64,000 nt of DNA from Chryseobacterium oryctis. GTDB taxonomy: Bacteria; Bacteroidota; Bacteroidia; Flavobacteriales; Weeksellaceae. Under the pieces are notes generated by a model that ran no database searches, was not told the origin of the DNA, and was given only the letters and a program-made list of their open reading frames with translations. Where the stretch lies: the NCBI RefSeq assembly GCF_025971925.1, contig NZ_JAPDHV010000004.1:62001-126000 (forward strand). Direction: 5' to 3'. Within the stretch, counting starts at the first letter, position 1. The number at the start of each line of letters is the position of its first letter. Positions 45,151-53,971 of this stretch are shown piece by piece. Made by a program: the position numbers and the translations under genes.

Positions 45151-45226
45151 TGTCATTCTGAATGAAGCAAAGCGGAATGAAGAATCTATTAATAATTATT
45201 CAGATTCCTCCTTTGTCGGAATGACA
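45151..45226. repeat. REP-like palindromic intergenic element
   Basis: A ~76-bp element with outer inverted ends TGTCATTC / GGAATGACA and inner AGAATCT / AGATTCC. Such GTCATTC...GAATGAC elements with AGAATCT are familiar as intergenic repeats in Flavobacteriia. It is probably a non-autonomous repeat between the 72-aa gene and the membrane gene. Confidence 0.65.
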
Positions 45227-45264
45227 GAATATTTATAATTGATAGAGATTTTTATAAAATAATA

Positions 45265-46485
45265 ATGAAAAATTTTGGTTTTTGGTTAAAGTTATGTGTC
45301 TTTAACTTCTTTATTGTGTCTTTTTTAGGCGTGATGATGAGGTATAATATTGCATTTTCTTTACCGGGAGCTAATCACAAATATATGCAGGAAGCACATT
45401 CCCATTTTGCCTTTTACGGTTGGGTAAGTGCCTGTATTTATCTGTTTGTAGTTCAGTATTTAAGTAGACAAAACCCCAAAATAAATCATACCAAATACCA
45501 ACTTCTTATGATTTTCAACCAAATAGGTTCTTACGGAATGTTGGTCACTTTTCTGTATTCAGGGTATTATTGGTTATCAATTGTGTTTTCATCAATTTCT
45601 TTGTTTACAGGCTTTGTTTATTATATTTTTTTACTGATTGATACCAGGAAAAATAAAAGTTCGGAAATTATCTGGCTTCGTTCCGGAGCTTTTTTTGCGA
45701 TATTATCTTCTTTGGGTGTTTTTTCATTAGCATATATGTCGGCAAGTAAAAATGTGATTGATGATTTGTATCGGGCTTGTACGTATTTTTATCTGCATTT
45801 TCAGTATAATGGTTTCTTTTTATTCTCTTGTGTTGGATTGTTTTTAATTTCGTTGAAAAATTATAAAGTTATCATTCCTCAAAAATTAAATAAAAACATC
45901 TTTTATCTACTGTTTATTGGAGCTTTTTTCGGGTATGGACTTTCTGTTTTATGGATAAAAATGCCGGATTATTTATACGGATTTTTTGTTGCTGTATCAT
46001 TAATACAATTACTTGGTACATGGAAACTTTGGAAATGGGCTTGGAACAATAAGAGAAAAATATCAGAAAGTAAAAATTTAGTTCACAAAGCTCTTTTAGG
46101 TATTTTCGGGTCTGCTTTTCTGCTGAAATTTATTTTGCAATCAGCTTCGGCTGTTCCAATGTTGGGTATTTATGCATTTAATAGTATCAATGTAGCCGTT
46201 GCATACCTTCATTTGGTTTTATTGGTCGGAATCAGTATATTTTTGCTGTGGAAGATAATAGATATAGAAAAAATCATAATGAATAAAATGTTGATTTACA
46301 GTGTTTATTCAATTGTTCTCGGAATTTTGTTTAACGAAATATTGTTAGCTTTAGCAGGAGTTTTCCCAATTTTCAGAATTCCTTTTTTGAGTTCACCTTA
46401 TTGGCTGTTTTTTGCTTCTTTGGTGATTATGATTTCGATAGTATTTTTTCTGAAATCTTTAAAGTTTGATTATTCTAATACTTAA
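45265..46485 (+). CDS. Polytopic membrane protein, heme-copper-oxidase-like
   Basis: A 406-aa protein with about 12 hydrophobic helices. The histidine-containing EAHSHFAFYGW near residues 43-53, together with a later FYLHFQYNGFFLF and AVAYLHLVL, suggests heme or metal binding in the membrane, as in heme-copper oxidase subunit I or NnrS-type proteins, but I cannot name the family firmly. The position next to NO reductase and an Rrf2 regulator suggests a role in NO or oxygen metabolism. Confidence 0.65.
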   Translation: MKNFGFWLKLCVFNFFIVSFLGVMMRYNIAFSLPGANHKYMQEAHSHFAFYGWVSACIYLFVVQYLSRQNPKINHTKYQLLMIFNQIGSYGMLVTFLYSGYYWLSIVFSSISLFTGFVYYIFLLIDTRKNKSSEIIWLRSGAFFAILSSLGVFSLAYMSASKNVIDDLYRACTYFYLHFQYNGFFLFSCVGLFLISLKNYKVIIPQKLNKNIFYLLFIGAFFGYGLSVLWIKMPDYLYGFFVAVSLIQLLGTWKLWKWAWNNKRKISESKNLVHKALLGIFGSAFLLKFILQSASAVPMLGIYAFNSINVAVAYLHLVLLVGISIFLLWKIIDIEKIIMNKMLIYSVYSIVLGILFNEILLALAGVFPIFRIPFLSSPYWLFFASLVIMISIVFFLKSLKFDYSNT

Positions 46486-46895
46486 ATCATTACACTTCCA
46501 AAATCCTTCAAATCTTTAATTTTATATTGAAACATCAATAAAATTTTTTCTTTTATTTCTGCAGCCAAATGATGAATAGGACAAGGGTTTTCGCCTCCAC
46601 ATTGTTTTAATCCCAAAAGGCAGGATTTTAAAACTTCTTTTCCTTCAAAGTTTTCATAGATATCTTTTATGGTAAGTTTTTCAAACTGTTCATCAGTCAG
46701 ATAAAAACCACCTCCTTTTCCTTTTCCTGAAGAAATTAATCCTTTTTTAGTTAGTTGTTGCAGTATTTTGGAAGTGAAAGCAGAAGGTGTATCAATTTTT
46801 TCAGATATCTCTTTGATTCCTATTTTTCGTCTGTCATTCGCTAAAACTATGCAGGACTTAATCGCATACTGACAAGTGTTTGAAAATACAAGCAT
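46482..46895 (-). CDS. Second Rrf2-family regulator
   Basis: A 137-aa paralogue of the regulator at 37689: TCQYAIKSCIVLAN, GKGKGGGFYL wing, and the cluster-binding region KSCLLGLKQCGGENPCPIHH. Probably an NO or redox sensor. It is transcribed convergently to the membrane gene (the ORFs overlap by 4 nt at their 3' ends). A -7 element TATATTTG is on the minus strand at 46920-46913. Confidence 0.85.
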   Translation of the reverse strand: MLVFSNTCQYAIKSCIVLANDRRKIGIKEISEKIDTPSAFTSKILQQLTKKGLISSGKGKGGGFYLTDEQFEKLTIKDIYENFEGKEVLKSCLLGLKQCGGENPCPIHHLAAEIKEKILLMFQYKIKDLKDFGSVMI

Positions 46896-46912
46896 TTGTT
46901 TTTTTTAGTATA

Positions 46913-46920
46913 CAAATATA
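46913..46920 (-). promoter_or_regulatory. -7 element of the second Rrf2 gene
   Basis: TATATTTG on the minus strand, 17 nt before the start codon. Confidence 0.45.
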
Positions 46921-47031
46921 TTGCTTTCATTGATATTGTTTAAAGTTTAGAAACTATCAAATTGTTAAAAAGATATTTTAGAATGATTTATTTATCTGAA
47001 AAAATGAAGCTGAATGTTGTATTGTGTATCG

Positions 47032-47071
47032 AAAAAAAACAGCAATATTTCTAATTGTAAGAAATATTGCT
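47032..47071 (-). terminator. Terminator of the outer-membrane barrel gene
   Basis: Perfect 12-bp stem AGCAATATTTCT / AGAAATATTGCT (47041-47052 with 47060-47071), followed on the minus strand by eight T. Confidence 0.8.
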
Positions 47072-47096
47072 ATCGGATTGCTAATAATGAAACAGA

Positions 47097-48383
47097 TTAT
47101 TTTAGTCTGAAATTAGGTGTGATTTTTAGAGCCAACCATGTCCAGGTTTGTAAATTTTTAGGTTCAGATACATTCTTTATAAATTCCATACTGTTTCCCG
47201 AAAACATAAAAGAATGACCCAAATTTACAGTAACAAATTTTCCGAATTTCTGTGCGAAAACTAAATCAAGCTCAGATCCTAAATATGATGATAAATCTTT
47301 TCCTTCTTTATCATGTCCCAGATTTCCGTTAGTTGTAAATGCGTGAATATTGGCTTGTATAGTAGAATTTGGGTTAAATTTAAACGTTGACTTCAAATAA
47401 TAATCATTCAGTCCAAAACTGTTGAAATAACTTGTTCCAGAGTAAAAATAATCCATAAAACCGTTATAAAGGTGATTTGAACCGTATAAAGGGCTGAAAG
47501 ACTTGTTTTTTTCGATAGCTGTGTCATAATTGTTACCAGAAAGCCATTCTGTACCCAAAACAATATTAAATTTTGAGTTCACGATAAAATCTGCATTGAC
47601 AGAAAACTGATACGCCGATTTACTTTGAGCGCTGGTATTTTTCCCCGCTTGATAATATGCAGAACCAAACAATCCGAAATTTTCAAAGTATTTTTTTGCA
47701 TTTATACCTACAGTCAGCATATCATAATGAGTTCCGGAAGGGTTTTGCAATACGTTATTCAACGCGATTGCAGAAAACTGAAATTTGTCCTTTCCAATAA
47801 ATTGATAATGCAATATTTGCAGTGATTTTGTGATTTCACCAGCTTCTGCTACGTTATAAATTTCTTTATCAGGAAGATCATTGGAGTCATTATCATCATT
47901 GTTGTAGGTGACTACAGTTTCCAATTTAGAATTGGCTGAAAGTGTGAAAACTCCCTTCAATGCATCAAAATTTCTTCCTTGCATTGCCCAGTCAACTGCT
48001 CCGATAAGTCGTTCGTTATCATAAGAAAGGATTTGTCTACCAATTTTTAATGAAATTTTTTCTGAAAACTGATATTTTGCCCATGCTTCATTGAGTGTGA
48101 AATTTTGATTTTTAGTAGATGTAGAGCTTGTTTCTCCCCATGTTCTTGCATCTTGAGCAGATAGATAAATTTGTAAGTTTTTATAATAATAATCTATTCC
48201 AAATCTTGCCCTTGAAGAAATTGTTGTTTCCGCAGATTTTCCTTTAGGAATTAAGGTTTTAAATCCATTGTCTAGCTCTCCTCTGGTACGTAAATCAACA
48301 TTCATTTTTAAACTGTCAATTTGGGCATACGAAAGCCCGTATGCAAACGTTAAAACGCTTACATAGATTAATTTTTTAATCAT
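47097..48383 (-). CDS. Outer-membrane beta-barrel protein (alginate-export/porin-like)
   Basis: A 428-aa protein with a signal peptide (1-20, ending LSYAQ) and many alternating strands. An ISLKIGRQILSYDNERLIGA segment is typical of alginate-export-type barrels. It probably forms a pore in the outer membrane. In denitrifying Bacteroidetes such porins sit beside respiratory genes and may admit nitrite, but the substrate is not shown here. It lies 11 nt after the cytochrome c'-like gene on the minus strand. Confidence 0.75.
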   Translation of the reverse strand: MIKKLIYVSVLTFAYGLSYAQIDSLKMNVDLRTRGELDNGFKTLIPKGKSAETTISSRARFGIDYYYKNLQIYLSAQDARTWGETSSTSTKNQNFTLNEAWAKYQFSEKISLKIGRQILSYDNERLIGAVDWAMQGRNFDALKGVFTLSANSKLETVVTYNNDDNDSNDLPDKEIYNVAEAGEITKSLQILHYQFIGKDKFQFSAIALNNVLQNPSGTHYDMLTVGINAKKYFENFGLFGSAYYQAGKNTSAQSKSAYQFSVNADFIVNSKFNIVLGTEWLSGNNYDTAIEKNKSFSPLYGSNHLYNGFMDYFYSGTSYFNSFGLNDYYLKSTFKFNPNSTIQANIHAFTTNGNLGHDKEGKDLSSYLGSELDLVFAQKFGKFVTVNLGHSFMFSGNSMEFIKNVSEPKNLQTWTWLALKITPNFRLK

Positions 48384-48394
48384 GATTTAATTAA

Positions 48395-48859
48395 TTATTC
48401 AGAAGTTATTTTATATGTTTTATGACACGCAACACAATTGTTGAGCAGTTGATTGAGCTTCTCCTGAGTCTGTTGACGGTCATATTTTTCTTTAGCCATT
48501 TTTGACATTACATCAAAAAGTTCGTGAGTATCAAATCCCATTTGTTTAAATCCGAGTGGTAAAGACTTTACCAAACCTTGAGGAACGACATCTACTTTAC
48601 AGGTTCCTGATTGTTGTCCAACACTTGCAATAGGGTTAGGATCGTTTTTGGCAATTCCTTCGTTTATTTTTTGTACACTTTCAAGGAAACCGCGCATTTC
48701 TGCCATTACAAAATCCCGATTTTCTTTACTCATTTTTATTTCAGTTCTTCCATCTGATGATAATTTTACGCTTTCTCCTTGATAAAAGAATTTGTAAATC
48801 AGCGTGATATTTATAATCAGTGATACAAAAAGGAGAATATATATGAGCTTCTTTTTCAT
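48395..48859 (-). CDS. Cytochrome c'-like monoheme protein
   Basis: A 154-aa protein with an N-terminal membrane anchor (about 5-22) and a C-terminal heme site C142-x2-C145-H146 (NNCVACHK). The helical body with the heme site near the end matches the cytochrome c' fold, whose members bind NO. A second potential Cys (SGTCKVD, middle) has no obvious partner. Its upstream region carries a motif similar to the nirK operator. Confidence 0.8.
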   Translation of the reverse strand: MKKKLIYILLFVSLIINITLIYKFFYQGESVKLSSDGRTEIKMSKENRDFVMAEMRGFLESVQKINEGIAKNDPNPIASVGQQSGTCKVDVVPQGLVKSLPLGFKQMGFDTHELFDVMSKMAKEKYDRQQTQEKLNQLLNNCVACHKTYKITSE

Positions 48860-48954
48860 GGGTTGAATACTTTTATGATAGATTTAATTCTTAAAATTGC
48901 ATGTTGTAAAATTGAAAGGGGATATTAGATAATATTTTCCTTCAAATTTTAATA

Positions 48955-48988
48955 CAAATATATTATAAAATAAGATAAAAAGGTCTTA
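48955..48988 (-). promoter_or_regulatory. Promoter and candidate operator of the cytochrome c'-like gene
   Basis: Minus-strand -7 TATATTTG (48962-48955) is preceded by TAAGAT-AAAAAG-GTCTTA (read on the plus strand 48971-48988). The centre-to-centre distance to the -7 element (21 bp) is close to that at nirK (19 bp). Confidence 0.45.
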
Positions 48989-49096
48989 TTATATTTTTAT
49001 TCTTTGATTTATGCTAAAAATCATAATTTCCTTACTTTCTTATATTCATTTTTCATTTTTAACAATAAATTAAATCGTTGTTTATGAAAGATTTCA

Positions 49097-49104
49097 TAAT
49101 TTTG
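49097..49104 (+). promoter_or_regulatory. -7 element of the metal-efflux operon
   Basis: TAATTTTG fits TAnnTTTG; TTG at 49078-49080 is 16 nt upstream. It ends 5 nt before the GTG start, suggesting a leaderless transcript. Confidence 0.45.
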
Positions 49105-49109
49105 AAGCA

Positions 49110-49490
49110 GTGAAAAAGATGATTTCCATATTGTTGTTGTTCTTTTATTTGGTTTCTACAACTGAATTGTATCAGTTTTTGAAGATTCCTATTCTTGTAG
49201 AGCACTTTATGGAGCATAAAGATCTTAATCCGGGAATGACTGTTGGAGCTTTTCTAAAATTGCATTATGATGATCCTGTACAGGATTCGGATTATCAAAC
49301 CGACCAAAAACTTCCTTTTGTTTCTCACAGTTGCCCACTTTTAGTTGCTTTTACGGTAGAACCTTCATTATATTTACATTTCACAGAAAAAATATTCAAA
49401 GAAATTTTATCTAAAGAAACCATCTATAAAAGTTTCTACTACAATAAAGAGATTTTGAATTCTATTTGGCAACCGCCAAAATTTTGTTAA
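49110..49490 (+). CDS. Small secreted protein ahead of the CusA efflux operon
   Basis: A 126-aa protein with an N-terminal hydrophobic segment (about 5-20) and a short soluble part (LVEHFMEHKDLNPGMTVGAF, then LPFVSHSCPLLVAF). Its function is unknown. Proteins of this kind are often first in Bacteroidetes CusA/CusB operons, so an accessory role in metal efflux is likely. The GTG start at 49110 fits the -7 element; an ATG at 49119 is the alternative. Confidence 0.65.
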   Translation: MKKMISILLLFFYLVSTTELYQFLKIPILVEHFMEHKDLNPGMTVGAFLKLHYDDPVQDSDYQTDQKLPFVSHSCPLLVAFTVEPSLYLHFTEKIFKEILSKETIYKSFYYNKEILNSIWQPPKFC

Positions 49491-49625
49491 TCTTCATCTA
49501 ATTTTTTCTCAATCTGAAAAACGATTGGGTGTATTCTGCTATTGAAAAACTACATGTGTGATATTTCATGTATGTATTTCTAGGGATATTAAACACATTA
49601 TTCAAAAAAGATTAACAAATCATTT

Positions 49626-52600
49626 ATGCTTACAAAAATCATTGAGTTTTCTGTGAAGAATAAACTCATTATTGTACTGTTGGTATTGGGTCTTATAGGA
49701 ATTGGTTCTTATCAGGTTACAAAACTCCCAATAGACGCAGTACCGGATATCACAAATAACCAGGTTCAGGTTATTACAGTTGCGCCGTCTTTTGGTGCTA
49801 CAGACATAGAAAGATTGGTAACTTTCCCAATAGAACAAGCAAACAGTAATATTTCAGGATTAAAAGAAATTCGTAGTTTTTCGAGATTCGGATTATCTCT
49901 TGTAACTATTGTTTTTGAAGATAATATTGATATATATTGGGCAAGACAACAGGTTGCGGAAAGGCTTCAGCAGGTACAGTCTGAAATTCCGGATGGTATA
50001 GGAAAACCCGAATTGGGACCTATTTCTACAGGATTAGGCGAAATTTTTCAGTATGTCGTAAGACCTGAAAAAGGGTATGAAAAGAAATATGACATTACAG
50101 AACTTCGTACTATTCAGGATTGGGTAGTTAGACGACAACTTTTGGGAGTAAAAGGAGTAGCAGAAGTCAGTAGTTTCGGAGGAAAATTAAAACAATATGA
50201 AATTGCAGTAAATCCGGACAAGCTTAATGCTTATGGAATTACCATCAACGATGTTTTTGATGCTCTTCAGGTAAATAATCAAAATACGGGAGGTGCATAT
50301 ATCGAAAAAGGTCCTACAGTTTTATATATCAGAAGTGAGGGACTCATCGGGAATATTGAAGATATTCAGAATATTTCTATTGCGACAAAGGCAAATGAGA
50401 TTCCTCTTTTTATAAGAGATGTTGCAGATGTAAGATTTGGCTTTTCAACAAGATACGGAGCTATGACCTTTAATGATCAGGGCGAAGTTTCAGGAGCCGT
50501 TGTGATGATGCTGAAAGGTGAAAATAGTAAGCAGGTCATTAAAAACGTAAAAGATAAAATAGAACAAATACAGAAAACACTTCCTAAAGGTGTAGTAATT
50601 GAACCTTTTCTAGATCGTACAAAAATGGTAAATAATGCGATTGGTACAGTTGAAACAAACCTTTTGGAAGGTGCATTAATTGTTGTTTTTGTATTGGTTT
50701 TATTTTTAGGAAATATTCGTGCAGGTTTATTGGTTGCCTCTGTGATTCCTTTAGCAATGCTTTTTGCTATTTGTATGATGAATCTTTTTGGTGTAAGCGG
50801 AAACCTGATGAGCTTAGGAGCATTGGATTTCGGATTGATTATTGACGGAGCTGTTATCATTGTTGAATCTGTCCTGCATCAATTCAGTCATAATTCAAGG
50901 TTTAAAAAAATATTCTCGGTCGGAAAACAGGAAATGGATACCATTGTTATTGATTCTGCTGGAAAAATGATGAACAGTGCCGTTTTCGGACAAATTATTA
51001 TCCTGATTGTTTATCTTCCTATTCTTAGTTTACAGGGTATTGAAGGAAAGATGTTTAAACCAATGGCTCAAACGGTAGCCTTTGCTTTATTGGGGGCATT
51101 TTTACTGTCTCTTACTTATATCCCGATGATGAGCTCGGTGTTATTAAGAAAACGAAGTGATAAACCTACTATTTCAGACAGAATTATGAAAAAAGTAGAA
51201 AAGGCTTATCTTAAAACATTGCTGAAATTCCTTAGGATTCCAAAAACTATTTTTGCCGTTGTTATTGCATTATTTATAGCTGCCATTTTTATTTTGAGCA
51301 GATTAGGAGGTGAGTTTATTCCGTCTCTGGAAGAAGGTGATTTTGCAGTAGAAACCAGAGTTTTACCTGGAAGTAGCCTTACAACAACTATCGAAAGTAC
51401 CCAAAAAGCAGCCCATATTCTTAAATCCCGTTTTCCGGAAGTAGAGAAAGTAGTTACCAAAATAGGAAGTGGAGAAGTGCCTACAGACTCGATGCCGATG
51501 GATGCGGCGGATTTAATAGTGATTTTAAAAGATAAAAAAGAATGGACTTCTGCAGCTTCTTTCCCTGAACTGGCTGAAAAAATGGGAAAAGAATTAGAAG
51601 ACGTTCCTGGGATTACCGTGAGCTTCCAGTTTCCTGTGCAAATGCGTTTTAATGAACTGATGACAGGAGCAAGACAGGATGTTGTGGTAAAAATTTTTGG
51701 TGACGACCTTGATGTTCTTTCACAAAATGCTCAAAAATTGGGCAAGATTATAGAAAGTGTAGAAGGAGCACAAAATCTTTATATAGAGCCTATTTCGGGT
51801 ATGCCACAGGTTATTATTGAATACAATCGACCTTTATTGGCACAATATCATTTATCAATTTCAGATATCAACAGAATTGTGAATACTGCTTTTGCAGGGC
51901 AGAGTACAGGATTGGTTTTCGAAGGAGAAAAAAGGTTTGATATGGTCGTAAGACTTGATAATAAAAGCCGTAAGAATGTAAATGATATTAAAAATCTTTT
52001 GGTTTCTACCCCTTCCGGAAATCAAATTCCGCTGTCGCAACTGGCAAAAGTGGAAGTGAAAAACGGACCAAACCAAATTCAGAGAGAAAATGCTCAACGA
52101 AGAATTGTAGTTGGTTTTAATATTAAAGGAAGAGATGTACAAAGTATTGTTGAGGAGCTTCAAAGTAAAGTTGACAAGGAAATAAAACTTCCGACAGGAT
52201 ATTATATGACTTACGGAGGTTCTTTTGAAAACTTAAACAATGCAAAGCAACGTCTGATGATTGCCGTTCCTGTTGCATTGGCTCTTATTTTTGTGATGTT
52301 GTTCTTGGCGTTTAAATCTATTAAAGAAAGTTTACTGATTTATACGGCAATTCCGCTTTCTATTATCGGAGGTGTTTTTCTGTTGGCTTTAAGAGGAATG
52401 CCTTTCAGTATCAGTGCAGGAGTTGGTTTTATCGCACTTTTCGGAGTTGCTGTTTTAAACGGAATTGTTCTTATATCTGAGTTTAATCGTCTATATAAAA
52501 GCGGAATACGAAATATTGTAAGAATAGTTATTGATGGAGGAGAATCTCGTCTTCGTCCGGTTTTGATGACGGCTTTTGTGGCCTCGTTAGGATTTATTCC

Positions 52601-53969
52601 TATGGCTCTAAGTAACGGGGCAGGAGCGGAAGTTCAGCGTCCTTTGGCGACTGTGGTTATTGGGGGTTTATTGATTGCAACTTTTCTTACACTATTTGTT
52701 TTACCCCTACTTTACGTGAATATTGAAAAAGGATTTACAATGAAAAAGATAAAAAATAAAAATAAAATTGCCGTATTCATTTTACTTTTTAGCGTTTCTG
52801 GAATAGGAATACAGGCACAAACACCTATTACTTTAGAAGATGCCATTCAAACTGCATTGGAAAATAACAGGAATTTAAAAAATGAAAAATTAAAATCAGA
52901 TTATTCAAAAGCGTTGATTAATTCTGGAACGGATATTCCGGCGACTGATATAATGTTTGATTACGGGCAGGTTAACAGTGCTTTTAACGATATGAAATTT
53001 GGGATTGCTCAGAGTATTGCTTTTCCGACTGTTTACAAAAAACAAAAAAATGTATACACAGAAGAATGGAAAAAATCTTTGTTAAACGTTTCTCTGAAGG
53101 AATATGAACTGAAAAAAGCGGTAAGTCTTACATTCTATGACATTCTTTATTGGAATGAAAAAGAAAAACTGCTGAATGAAATATTGAAATTGTATTCAGA
53201 CTTTTTAGATAAAGCAAGTTTACGTTTAAAAGTAGGAGAAAGTAATATTTTGGAGAAAACAACCGCTGCAAACCAAAAAGCGTCGATAGAAATACAAATG
53301 AAGCATGTACAGCAGGAACTTTCGGTGCTGAAATACCAACTTCAATGGCTTCTCAATTCAGAAACAAACTGGTCTCCGGAAGACCAAAAACTGTATACTG
53401 TAGCCCCGGGTAAAGATTTTAAAAACAATCCTTTCCTTCAGGTTTTAGAGCAACAAAAGAACGTTTCAACACAACAGACAATGTTGGAAAAAGCAAAATT
53501 ACTTCCAGGTTTTTCAGTTGCTTATAATTTAAATAGCTTCAAAGGAATGGGACCGGATGACAAGGTTTATGATGCAACACCTCAGTTTCATTCTGTGCAG
53601 GTGGGCGTTTCCGTTCCTATTTTTTCTGGCGGACAAAAATCCAGAATTCAGGCGGCTAAAATTGCTGAATCTGTCGCTGAAAATGACCTGAAAAATGCTG
53701 AATTCAATTTGCAAAATCAGTTTAAAAAAGCTTCTGATGTTTATCAGAATAATTTAGAAATTGTTTCAAGATATGAAACTTCTGAACTGAAAAATGCAGA
53801 CATTATTACAGAAACGGCAAAAAAACAATTTATAGCAGGAGAAATCAATTATCTTGATTTTGTGATGCTAGTTAATCAGGCTGTAACGCTTAAAAGCAAT
53901 TATACCGATGCCGTCGGAAAACTTAATCAAAGCGCAATAGAGCTGGAATACCTTATTTTAAATCCATAA
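49626..53969 (+). CDS. CusA/CzcA-type RND metal efflux pump fused to a TolC-like domain
   Basis: A 1447-aa fusion. Residues ~1-1038 form the RND pump (TM1 at about 13-30, ..., FGLIIDGAVIIVESVLHQF with the acidic TM4 residue, and a later RPVLMTAFVASLGFIPMA). From residue 1039 the sequence restarts like a separate Sec signal peptide (MKKIKNKNKIAVFILLF, ending IQAQ) followed by a TolC-like outer-membrane channel (about 1065-1447, with coiled-coil repeats). Probably exports heavy metals such as copper, silver, zinc or cobalt. The adaptor follows 2 nt later. Confidence 0.93.
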   Translation: MLTKIIEFSVKNKLIIVLLVLGLIGIGSYQVTKLPIDAVPDITNNQVQVITVAPSFGATDIERLVTFPIEQANSNISGLKEIRSFSRFGLSLVTIVFEDNIDIYWARQQVAERLQQVQSEIPDGIGKPELGPISTGLGEIFQYVVRPEKGYEKKYDITELRTIQDWVVRRQLLGVKGVAEVSSFGGKLKQYEIAVNPDKLNAYGITINDVFDALQVNNQNTGGAYIEKGPTVLYIRSEGLIGNIEDIQNISIATKANEIPLFIRDVADVRFGFSTRYGAMTFNDQGEVSGAVVMMLKGENSKQVIKNVKDKIEQIQKTLPKGVVIEPFLDRTKMVNNAIGTVETNLLEGALIVVFVLVLFLGNIRAGLLVASVIPLAMLFAICMMNLFGVSGNLMSLGALDFGLIIDGAVIIVESVLHQFSHNSRFKKIFSVGKQEMDTIVIDSAGKMMNSAVFGQIIILIVYLPILSLQGIEGKMFKPMAQTVAFALLGAFLLSLTYIPMMSSVLLRKRSDKPTISDRIMKKVEKAYLKTLLKFLRIPKTIFAVVIALFIAAIFILSRLGGEFIPSLEEGDFAVETRVLPGSSLTTTIESTQKAAHILKSRFPEVEKVVTKIGSGEVPTDSMPMDAADLIVILKDKKEWTSAASFPELAEKMGKELEDVPGITVSFQFPVQMRFNELMTGARQDVVVKIFGDDLDVLSQNAQKLGKIIESVEGAQNLYIEPISGMPQVIIEYNRPLLAQYHLSISDINRIVNTAFAGQSTGLVFEGEKRFDMVVRLDNKSRKNVNDIKNLLVSTPSGNQIPLSQLAKVEVKNGPNQIQRENAQRRIVVGFNIKGRDVQSIVEELQSKVDKEIKLPTGYYMTYGGSFENLNNAKQRLMIAVPVALALIFVMLFLAFKSIKESLLIYTAIPLSIIGGVFLLALRGMPFSISAGVGFIALFGVAVLNGIVLISEFNRLYKSGIRNIVRIVIDGGESRLRPVLMTAFVASLGFIPMALSNGAGAEVQRPLATVVIGGLLIATFLTLFVLPLLYVNIEKGFTMKKIKNKNKIAVFILLFSVSGIGIQAQTPITLEDAIQTALENNRNLKNEKLKSDYSKALINSGTDIPATDIMFDYGQVNSAFNDMKFGIAQSIAFPTVYKKQKNVYTEEWKKSLLNVSLKEYELKKAVSLTFYDILYWNEKEKLLNEILKLYSDFLDKASLRLKVGESNILEKTTAANQKASIEIQMKHVQQELSVLKYQLQWLLNSETNWSPEDQKLYTVAPGKDFKNNPFLQVLEQQKNVSTQQTMLEKAKLLPGFSVAYNLNSFKGMGPDDKVYDATPQFHSVQVGVSVPIFSGGQKSRIQAAKIAESVAENDLKNAEFNLQNQFKKASDVYQNNLEIVSRYETSELKNADIITETAKKQFIAGEINYLDFVMLVNQAVTLKSNYTDAVGKLNQSAIELEYLILNP

Positions 53970-53971
53970 CA

